In this document: in pieces, positions 31,405-38,579 of the stretch
How the letters are laid out: each line of letters begins with the position of its first letter
How positions within the stretch are numbered: the stretch's first letter is position 1
Origin: Rhizobacter sp.
Lineage (GTDB): Bacteria; Pseudomonadota; Gammaproteobacteria; Burkholderiales; Burkholderiaceae_C
DNA: 38,579 bases
Reading direction: 5' to 3'
Assembly: GCA_017986065.1 (NCBI GenBank)
Contig: JAGNWJ010000020.1
Coordinates: 1-38,579, forward strand
Notes under the pieces: generated by a model
Told to the model about the DNA's origin: nothing
Seen by the model: the letters and a program-made list of their open reading frames with translations, nothing else
The model's database searches: none
Translations under genes and position numbers: made by a program

Positions 31405-31707
31405 TCAGGCAGGCACGTATGGCACGAGGCGAATGGCGGCTTCCGGACAGGCATTGACGCACAGCTGGCAAGCACGGCAATCGGCCGGGCGAATCACGTG
31501 AGCCTGGCGATTTCCATGAGCCCACGCCTTGATCCGACCTCGCCATGAGAGCGACTCACGATCGGACGCATCCAGGCTCCTGATCTCCAGCACGTTGAAG
31601 GGGCAAACCTCGACGCAGGGCCCCTTGGCTTCGCATCGGTTGCGATCGATCTGTGGCGCCACACGGCCGGGGGCACCCGGGCAATCGGCTGCAAGTTGTT
31701 CTGTCAT
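31405..31707 (-). CDS. Dicluster ferredoxin, last gene of the ebo operon
   Basis: A 100-residue soluble ferredoxin. The second motif is a complete C77-xx-C80-xx-C83-xxx-C87-P (CRACQLCVNACP). The first is C25-x5-C31-xxx-C35-P (CEAKGPCVEVCPF): the residue expected to be the second Cys is Lys 28. Cluster I therefore has three Cys ligands and may be [3Fe-4S] or use another ligand, while cluster II should be [4Fe-4S]. I recall related ferredoxins with a CEGKxxCVxVCP first motif, so this is a known variant. About 41 residues separate the motifs, more than in small clostridial types. The ATG lies 12 bases after the eboC stop with GGAAG upstream, so it is cotranscribed. It is not one of the six recognised ebo genes; its partner is unknown. 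Confidence 0.88.
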   Translation of the reverse strand: MTEQLAADCPGAPGRVAPQIDRNRCEAKGPCVEVCPFNVLEIRSLDASDRESLSWRGRIKAWAHGNRQAHVIRPADCRACQLCVNACPEAAIRLVPYVPA

Positions 31708-31719
31708 GCATTCTTCCAG

Positions 31720-32592
31720 TCAGGTTCCAGACACCCATCTTTGCAGAACAAGCGTGAGCAAGAACGCAAGGATGGCGAGCCCGGCTGGCCAGAGATGCCC
31801 GGTTCCCGCGAGCACCACGCCATCGAGCACGGACATGCAGGCGATCAACGTCACGACGGCTCGCGGCACGTCGCCTCGAGCTCGGCGCCTCAAGAGGCTC
31901 AAGGCGAACCAGACCACACCCGCGTACAGCAGCAAGGGCAGCCACGTTGCCGGTGCGGACACCGCCAGCACCACGCCGTAAATCACCGGGATGGCGAGGA
32001 AACCCAGTGGCCACAGGCTGCCGATGCGATCCAGGTGTTCCTGCTTGGCGATGTACGTGAGACCGATGAGGTGGCACAGCAGTGCAATCGCCGCCAGGAC
32101 CACCGCCCCGGGCAGGGCCGCGGCCAGACTGAACGCGGCCGTGAGAACCACGAAGACGCGGCAAAGACCCATGAGGAGCGGACTCAGCGGATTGCCCTTG
32201 TGGTGCGCGTTGTAGAAGACGATCGCCCCGGACAGCGCAGCACACGAAGCGACGGCGCGCCAGGCTGGCATGCCATCCGGCCCGCGACTGGCGACAGCGA
32301 CGATTGCAGTGCCAACGACCAGCATCCCGAACCCGCAAGTGAAGACCTCGCGTGCAGTCACCAGACCGGCTGGAATCGGGCGCTCCGGACGATGCTTCGC
32401 GTCGAACTCCCGATCGAAGGCGTCGTTGAGGAACATCCCGCCGACATAGAAAAGCGAGAGCGCCAGCAGCAGCATCGGCAGGCGCGCATCGGTGAGGAAT
32501 CCGCCGGCAAGCAGAACCCCGACCAGGGCGTTGGTCCAGACGGTGGGCAGATTCGAGACACGCCCCAGGCGCAGCGCAACGGACGGAGTCAA
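31720..32592 (-). CDS. eboC: UbiA-family prenyltransferase EboC
   Basis: A polytopic membrane protein of the UbiA prenyltransferase superfamily, the EboC member of the cluster. I start it at a TTG at 32592 (then TPSVALRLGRVSNLPTVWTN), which overlaps the eboE stop as TTGA and has GAGGGA about seven bases upstream; this gives 290 residues and eight or nine hydrophobic segments. The first acidic motif is intact: N56-D57-xx-D60-xxx-D64 (LNDAFDREFDAKHRPERPIP). The second, expected near residues 180-190, reads TYIAKQEHLDRIG and lacks the usual Asp array. By family knowledge it would prenylate an aromatic or polar acceptor; the substrate is unknown. Confidence 0.88.
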   Translation of the reverse strand: MTPSVALRLGRVSNLPTVWTNALVGVLLAGGFLTDARLPMLLLALSLFYVGGMFLNDAFDREFDAKHRPERPIPAGLVTAREVFTCGFGMLVVGTAIVAVASRGPDGMPAWRAVASCAALSGAIVFYNAHHKGNPLSPLLMGLCRVFVVLTAAFSLAAALPGAVVLAAIALLCHLIGLTYIAKQEHLDRIGSLWPLGFLAIPVIYGVVLAVSAPATWLPLLLYAGVVWFALSLLRRRARGDVPRAVVTLIACMSVLDGVVLAGTGHLWPAGLAILAFLLTLVLQRWVSGT

Positions 32593-33877
32593 GGCCGTCC
32601 CTCGCTCGAAAAAGATCGGTCCTGCCGCCACGATCCGGCAGACGGGACCGGCGATGCGCCGACGCTGTCCTGCGGGGCGAGTTCGGCCCGCACCCACGCA
32701 AGTTCACGGGCGACCGACTCATCTATCCTGCCGCTGCGATACGGCTCGGGGAGAACGTCCCACGTATAAGTCTCGACCTCGAGATGCGACGAAATCGGTC
32801 GGGCTCGCTGCATCGCAAGCGCCTCCCGGACGAAGGATTGGGTCGAGGCGAACGGCGCCAGACGATCCAGGAATATCGGGACATGGAAATGCACGCGCCA
32901 TTCTCGTGCAGCCGTCGACTCGTCGAGAGATGCGAGCGCTTCGGGAAGATCGGCGAAACGCGTGAGTCCGAAGGCATCCTGCTGCACGACCTGATGCAGG
33001 TAGACCGGGTCGTCAAAGCGCCTCAGTTCCTCGATCGCAACGGCATCGAGCGTGGGCAGCCGCAGTCCGGCACTGATCTGCATCTTGAGTACGCGGATTC
33101 CCGCCTGGTCGAGCGCGCGCACGCATTCCTCGGCACTCTCGAATTCCACCGCCCCATGACACAGGTCGAAGCACAGGCCGAGGTGATCGTGCAGGGCCTG
33201 CGCAGCCTCGAACTGATCGAGGCCGGTGAGTTCCATGGTGCGGCGGACAGCGGCGAGGCCATGCAGTTCAAGCTTGAAGAAATCGATCGCCTCGGCGACG
33301 GTCTCCAGAAAGCAGTGGGGCTCGGGTTCGAGAGCGAGCGCGATGAGGCGGCCCGTTCGAGAGCGGAGCGCCACGAGGTGCGCCACATGCAGCAACAGAT
33401 GCTCGACCATCCGGGCCACCTCCAGCGGCCCGCCCAGCGCCGGCTTGAATGCGCCGGGAACGGTGCTCACGCTGCCCTCGATGGGCGTCCCTGCAGGACC
33501 GGTCTGCGGTAGCAAATCGGCAAGCAAGTCGGCAAGCAAATCGGTGTAACGCAGCCGCTCCGGCTCGCGCCAATCCGGCAGATACACCCCCTCCTTCACC
33601 CGCTCGCCATGGAACGTCCCGTAGGGAAACCCGTTGATGGTGAACACATACAGCCCGTGGTCGGCGAGGAAGTTCCTGAATTCGGACAGGGCCGCGGGTT
33701 CGGACAGTTCGGCCGCAGCGCGGGCCGACAAGCGCAGGCCCACACCGAAATCACCCGGGACTCCAAGGCGATCACGCACCGCAAGCACATATCGATCGAA
33801 GTTCGAACGGACTTCGGCCCAAGACTCTCCTGGATGAACATTGGTGCAATAGGTGAGATGGACACCGTCGCCCAGAT

Positions 33878-33881
<4 letters not shown>
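32589..33881 (-). CDS. eboE: EboE, TIM-barrel (xylose isomerase-like) protein
   Basis: The metabolite-traffic protein EboE, 430 residues from a GTG at 33881 overlapping the eboD stop (GTGA). It opens NLGDGVHLTYCTNVHPGESW, which I take as the EboE signature. Plausible metal or substrate residues on TIM-barrel strands are E185/E187 (LALEPEPHCFLET), D239/H242 (GLCFDLCHGAVEFE), KMQISAGLRLP and the HFH of VHFHVPIF. This resembles sugar-phosphate isomerase/epimerase (AP endonuclease 2) folds. The C-terminal 30 residues are low-complexity. A triplicated 12-base unit encodes LLADLLADLL at about 115-124. The reaction is unknown. Confidence 0.88.
33511..33546 (+). repeat. Three tandem 12-base units inside eboE
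   Basis: AGCAAATCGGCA, AGCAAGTCGGCA and AGCAAATCGGTG in direct tandem. On the coding (minus) strand they give a repeated Asp-Leu-Leu-Ala. Being a multiple of three, the array keeps frame, so unit gain or loss by slippage would lengthen or shorten one helix. Confidence 0.8.
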
Positions 33882-35089
<1,208 letters not shown>

Positions 35090-35128
35090 GGAATGGGTAC
35101 TCCTGTACGAGAAATAGGCCAGGCGGCG

Positions 35129-36052
35129 TTACTTGGTGACGTCCTCGGCCCAAACAGCCGGCGCCGGCGCGTCGTCCACGCGCGGCGTCTGCCCGCGCAG
35201 CACGGAGTTGCCTTCGAAAAGTGATCGCTGGTCGACGGCCTCTGGCGTCATCCAGTGGGCCTCGTCAAATTGACCGCTCTGCCCGTAGACCCGCAGTGCA
35301 TTGCCGTAGCAGGTGGCTTCCACGTCCTCGAGCGCAATGCCGCGCTCCAGCATCAGCCGCCCCGTCTTGGGCACCGCCAGCGGGTCCGAGACGCCCCAGT
35401 CGGCGCTGGAGTTGATGAAGATGCGCTCCGAACCATACTGGCGCACGATCTCGACCATGCGCTCGTTGCCCATCTTGGTCTGTGGGTAGAGCGTGAAGCC
35501 GGCCCAGAAACCGCGGTCGAGCACGGCCCGCACGGTCTCCTCGTTGTTGTGGTCGATCACCACCTTGCCCGGAGACATGCCCATCTCGACAGCCACATCC
35601 ATGCTTCGGATGGTGCCTGCCTTCTTGTCCCGATGCGGCGTGTGGACCATGACGACCATGTCGAACTCGCGTGCCAGCTGCAACTGCGCACGGTAGTACC
35701 TGTCCTCCAGCGCCGTCTGGTCGTCGAAGCCGATCTCGCCCACGGCCACCACGCCTTCCTTGGACAGGTAGCGCGGCAGGATGTCCATCACCGCCTCGGC
35801 CAGTTCCTCGTTGTTGGCCTCCTTGCTGTTGAGGCCGATGGTGCAATAGTGGCGAATGCCGAACTGCGAAGCGCGAAAGCGCTCCCAGCCGACCAGGCTC
35901 GACAGGTAATCGATGAAGCTGCCGACATTCGTGCGCGGCTGACCGAGCCAGAAGGCCGGTTCGATGACGGCGACCACGCCCGCGGCCTTCATGCGTTCGT
36001 AGTCATCGGTCGTGCGAGACGACATGTGGATGTGCGGGTCGATGAAGCGCAT
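35129..36052 (-). CDS. eboB: EboB, TatD-like metal-dependent hydrolase
   Basis: An amidohydrolase-superfamily protein of 307 residues. The ATG at 36052 is chosen because AGGGAG lies seven bases upstream and MRFIDPHIHMSSRTTDDYERM is the conserved opening; the open frame runs on another 116 codons into eboA without meaning. Metal ligands appear complete: H7 and H9 (HIH), E106 (VVAVGEIGFDD), H137 (MVVMVHTPHRDKKAG), H168 (VVIDHNNEET) and D218 (FINSSADWGVSDP). TatD proteins are usually about 260 residues, so this has an extended C-terminus (WMTPEAVDQRSLFEGNSV onward). It follows eboA by 16 bases. Substrate unknown; a DNase role is not implied. Confidence 0.9.
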   Translation of the reverse strand: MRFIDPHIHMSSRTTDDYERMKAAGVVAVIEPAFWLGQPRTNVGSFIDYLSSLVGWERFRASQFGIRHYCTIGLNSKEANNEELAEAVMDILPRYLSKEGVVAVGEIGFDDQTALEDRYYRAQLQLAREFDMVVMVHTPHRDKKAGTIRSMDVAVEMGMSPGKVVIDHNNEETVRAVLDRGFWAGFTLYPQTKMGNERMVEIVRQYGSERIFINSSADWGVSDPLAVPKTGRLMLERGIALEDVEATCYGNALRVYGQSGQFDEAHWMTPEAVDQRSLFEGNSVLRGQTPRVDDAPAPAVWAEDVTK

Positions 36053-36068
36053 GACTTGCTCCCTGAAA

Positions 36069-36968
36069 TCAGTTGAAGGCGAGGACCGTGGTCCAGTCGA
36101 CGCCGCGAGCGGCGACGACATCGCGAAATGCTGCATGACGATCAAGCAGTCCACGGGCATCGGCATCTGTGGCATTGCGCAAGGCCAGCACCGCGGCGGC
36201 GCGCTCGGCGGCGGTACCGGTTTCGAGCACGCGCGAGAAGTCTTCGAGCAGGGGGCCAACCGCGAACGGTCCCACGCAACGCCAGAGCTCCGGGCTGATC
36301 GTTCGACGGGCGGCCCAGCGTTCATGGGCGTAGTCGCCCAGCATGCGAGCCAACTCCGCATTGGACCGGCGATCCAGACCGACGATCGGATGCAGCGCAC
36401 TGCCCACGAAGAGCGCCTTGAGCACCATCTGGTTCCAGGCCTCGTCCGCCAGTTGCTCGGCAGGATAGGGATTGCGGTGGACCACCGCTTCGAACACCAC
36501 CTTCATGTTCGACCGCACACCCTCGGCGGCACGGGCCCGATGGCGGGACGGCTCCGGATAGAGCGGAAGCCCGCGATAGAAGGCCACCAGTTCGTCGATG
36601 TCGGCAGTCGCGCAGAGTTGGTCCAGACGTGACGCGAAGCGCCCGCCTTCCGGCCCGGTGACGAGCAGCAGAAGGATGCGTGCGGCCTGATCCACCGTCC
36701 ACGATGAAGGGTCCCAGTCGGGCCGCGCAACACACGCTGCGGCGAGCTCCGCTGCATCCAGTTCCAGCGCCGCCTTCCCGAGCTTGCGCGAGACCAGGCT
36801 CACGCAGCGGTAAAGGTCGCGATCACTTCCGCCGCCGCCCAGACTGGCGAGCGATTCATCCAGCCAGAGGCCGGCGGCCGGGCCCAGGCGACGCAGCAGC
36901 CATTGCCGCAGCACGACGACCGGCGTCGACGCTGCATTCACTGCGAATGCATTGACGACGGTATTCAT
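36069..36968 (-). CDS. eboA: EboA family protein
   Basis: A 299-residue soluble, mainly helical protein with no signal peptide or membrane segment. The conserved core is around GLPLYPEPSRHRARAAEG (133-150), RSNMKVVFEAVVHRNPYPAE (152-171) and DEAWNQMVLKALFVGSALHPIVGLDRR (175-201), which I recognise as the EboA hallmark; the C-terminus reads like HEAT-type helices (AERAAAVLALRNATDADARGLLD). EboA has no known enzyme relatives. Its ATG overlaps the eboF stop (ATGA at 36965-36968), implying coupling. EboA is the member that defines the cluster, so the identity of the neighbours is strengthened by it. Confidence 0.88.
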   Translation of the reverse strand: MNTVVNAFAVNAASTPVVVLRQWLLRRLGPAAGLWLDESLASLGGGGSDRDLYRCVSLVSRKLGKAALELDAAELAAACVARPDWDPSSWTVDQAARILLLLVTGPEGGRFASRLDQLCATADIDELVAFYRGLPLYPEPSRHRARAAEGVRSNMKVVFEAVVHRNPYPAEQLADEAWNQMVLKALFVGSALHPIVGLDRRSNAELARMLGDYAHERWAARRTISPELWRCVGPFAVGPLLEDFSRVLETGTAAERAAAVLALRNATDADARGLLDRHAAFRDVVAARGVDWTTVLAFN

Positions 36969-38344
36969 GCAGCGGCACCGAAGACATGGTCCAGCAGCAC
37001 CTGCTTGACCGCCGTCGCGGGCACCGGCCCGTCGGCAATCAGTTCGGGTGCCGTGGTCAGAAACAGGGGGCCGTCTTCCGGGCGATCGGTGGGCCGACCA
37101 TGCGAGCCCTTGATGACCGTTGCGTCCAGCCCGATCACGTCCATCAGGTATCGCATGCCCATCGCCTTGCGGGCCAGCCGCGAGGCCACAGCAAGCCTGG
37201 GGAAGGCGATCTTAGGATCGATGAGCAGTTCGACCGGGTCGTAGCCCGGCTTGCGGTGGATGTCGACGGTGCGCGCGAAGTCAGGCGCAAGCGCGTCATC
37301 GAGGAAGTGGTAATAGGTGAACCAGCTGTCGGCCTGGGCAACGGCCACCAGTTCGCCCGCACGCGCGTGGTTCAGGCCGGCAGCCTGCTTTCCGGCATCG
37401 TCGAGCACCCGCTCCACGCCGGGCAGGGCGGCAAGGCAGGCTGCAACCTCTGGCAGCAGTTCGGGGCGCGCGACGTAGACATGCGCCAACTGGTGGTCGG
37501 CCACGGCGAAGGCGTCGGAGGCGCCGGCATCGAGCTGTTCGCGCCCCTGTTCCAGCCGCACCTTGAGCCAGCCGGCCTCGCGCAGCGCGCGGTTGATATG
37601 GACCGGGCGCGAAACCTCGGTGATGCCGTACTCGGAAAGAACCACCACATGCGCACCCTGCCGGCGCGCCTCCTCGATCAGCGGTGCACACAGCGCATCG
37701 ACCGCCGCGACCTGGGCCGGAATGCCTGGGTGGTTCGGCCCCAGGCGCTGAAGGTCGTAGTCCAGGTGCGGAAGATAGACGAGCGTGAGAGTCGGCCGGT
37801 GCTGCTTCATCACGTGCAGCGAGCTGTTCGCGATCCACGCGCTGGATGCGATGCCGGCACCCGGCCCCCAGAACTGGAACAGCGGAAACGTACCCAAGGC
37901 GCCCTGCAACTCGTCGCGCAACCCGGCCGGGTGAGTGTGGATATCCGGAAGCTTGCGGCCATCGGCCAGGTACATGGGCCGCGGCGTCACCGCAATGTCG
38001 ACCGAGGCGTACATGTTGTACCACCAGAAAAGCTGGGCGCAGGTGAAGGCCGGATCCCGGCGCTTCGCGGCTTCCCAGACCTTCTCGCCGTGCACGAGTC
38101 GGTTCGACTGCCTCCACAGCCATACCTCGGACAGATCGCGGAAGTACCAGCCATTGGCCACGATGCCGTGATCGCGAGGCAGCGATCCGGTGAGCATCGT
38201 CGACTGCACCGTCGTGGTCACTGCAGGCAGCACCGTGGTCAGCGGACGCACTGCGCCTTCGCGCGCCAGTCCCTGCAGGTTCGGCGCATGTTCAAGCAGG
38301 CCGGGCGTGAGCCCGACGACATTGAGAACCAAGGTCGGCGTCAC
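36965..38344 (-). CDS. eboF: EboF, alkaline phosphatase / nucleotide pyrophosphatase superfamily protein
   Basis: The first gene of the ebo operon, 459 residues from a GTG at 38344 (then TPTLVLNVVGLTPGLLEHAPN). The overall pattern is that of type I phosphodiesterases: nucleophile T43 in LPAVTTTVQSTMLTGSLPRDHG, D195/D197 in LPHLDYDLQRLGPNHP and H363 in DIHRKPGYDP. However, the first metal Asp is replaced (VVG at 9-11 where a DG is expected), the usual Asp-His pair is Glu-Tyr (SEYG, 237-240), and the D-x3-H motif reads DYDLQ. The zinc sites are thus largely degenerate; this may be a feature of the family. No signal peptide is seen, so it is probably cytoplasmic. AGGG about eight bases upstream is a fair ribosome-binding site. 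Confidence 0.87.
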   Translation of the reverse strand: MTPTLVLNVVGLTPGLLEHAPNLQGLAREGAVRPLTTVLPAVTTTVQSTMLTGSLPRDHGIVANGWYFRDLSEVWLWRQSNRLVHGEKVWEAAKRRDPAFTCAQLFWWYNMYASVDIAVTPRPMYLADGRKLPDIHTHPAGLRDELQGALGTFPLFQFWGPGAGIASSAWIANSSLHVMKQHRPTLTLVYLPHLDYDLQRLGPNHPGIPAQVAAVDALCAPLIEEARRQGAHVVVLSEYGITEVSRPVHINRALREAGWLKVRLEQGREQLDAGASDAFAVADHQLAHVYVARPELLPEVAACLAALPGVERVLDDAGKQAAGLNHARAGELVAVAQADSWFTYYHFLDDALAPDFARTVDIHRKPGYDPVELLIDPKIAFPRLAVASRLARKAMGMRYLMDVIGLDATVIKGSHGRPTDRPEDGPLFLTTAPELIADGPVPATAVKQVLLDHVFGAAA

Positions 38345-38579
38345 ATCAAGCCCTGGAAGATTGCAAGCTCAACCGGCTGGCGCACGCACCGCCGCCCATG
38401 CAAAGCAGGTCCGGACTCAACAAAGGGGCAGGCGCCTGCCCCTGCCTGACCCGATTCGAGGGTCGCAAGTTGGTTGAATGGGGCGGCGCTGGATGCCTGG
38501 TACAACTTTGTGCTCCCCTCCCGTTTCAGGATCCGATTTACGCGTGTTCGTGCGATTCACAAACGGACGCCGAAGCGAT
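38345..38579. other. Gene-free right end, upstream of the ebo operon
   Basis: About 235 bases with no convincing complete gene. It should contain the ebo promoter on the minus strand, but I find no good -35/-10 pair. It holds an 18-base perfect palindrome at 38425-38442. At the far right, a GTG at 38544 opens a plus-strand frame of 12 codons (VFVRFTNGRRSD) that runs off the edge; AGGA about 12 bases upstream is weak support for a divergent gene start. Confidence 0.4.
38425..38442. repeat. Perfect 18-base palindrome upstream of eboF
   Basis: GGGGCAGGCGCCTGCCCC reads identically on both strands and lies 81 bases before the eboF start. On the minus strand it is followed by TTTGTTG. It could be a regulator binding site for the ebo operon or the stem of a weak terminator for an upstream minus-strand gene; the sequence does not decide. 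Confidence 0.6.

Noticed and set aside
31405..31707. Ferredoxin as electron donor to MsrP-MsrQ
   Set aside because: It is on the opposite strand, converges with msrQ and is coupled to eboC. MsrQ normally takes electrons from quinones or flavin reductase.
36053..36400. 116-codon N-terminal extension of eboB
   Set aside because: Overlaps the 3' end of eboA. The HxH-containing TatD-like opening and a good ribosome-binding site begin at 36052.

Overview
The window reads as chromosomal DNA of a high-GC betaproteobacterium, most likely of the order Burkholderiales. The evidence is the gene neighbourhoods: a secreted protein just before miaB; hemA-prfA-prmC-grxD-ubiX; rplU-rpmA-obgE-proB with proS and rppH nearby; ispB, tRNA-Pro, pilB, pilC, pilD, coaE, zapD, yacG; and engB, cytochrome c4, msrP, msrQ. 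I see no insertion sequence, integrase, phage gene or CRISPR array. Coding density is very high, and no gene-free stretch exceeds about 240 bases.

Layout. 1-5.7 kb: translation and tRNA genes (miaB, hemA, prfA, prmC) with a small secreted and a small membrane protein. 5.7-10.6 kb: an orphan outer-membrane protein, grxD, ubiX, then a minus-strand pair (proS and a lytic transglycosylase) and divergent rppH. 10.7-13.7 kb: the minus-strand series rplU, rpmA, terminator, obgE, proB. 13.8-20.6 kb: ispB, tRNA-Pro(CGG), the type IV pilus assembly genes pilB-pilC-pilD, coaE, zapD and yacG. 20.6-22.8 kb: groES-groEL behind a sigma70-type promoter and a CIRCE operator, ending in a strong terminator. 22.9-27.4 kb: a DUF1631 protein and a patatin-like protein with its own outer-membrane barrel (type Vd secretion architecture). 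27.4-31.2 kb: engB, cytochrome c4, a small conserved protein, and the periplasmic methionine sulfoxide repair pair msrP-msrQ.

The most unusual part is 31.4-38.3 kb, a tightly packed seven-gene minus-strand operon. In transcription order I read it as eboF, eboA, eboB, eboD, eboE, eboC and a dicluster ferredoxin. The ebo genes encode an alkaline-phosphatase-superfamily protein, the EboA protein, a TatD-like metal hydrolase, a sugar phosphate cyclase, a TIM-barrel protein and a UbiA-type prenyltransferase. The six ebo genes are known from eustigmatophyte plastids, cyanobacteria (where they are needed for export of a scytonemin precursor to the periplasm) and scattered other bacteria; their chemistry is unsolved. 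Here a ferredoxin missing one expected cysteine is added to the operon, the phosphatase-like member lacks most of the expected metal ligands, and the prenyltransferase lacks the usual second acidic motif. No recognisable natural-product genes lie beside it within the window, so its substrate cannot be read from context.

Calls rest on reading translated sequence and motifs by eye. Start codons were chosen from family length, Shine-Dalgarno-like sequence and overlap with the preceding gene; several are non-ATG.
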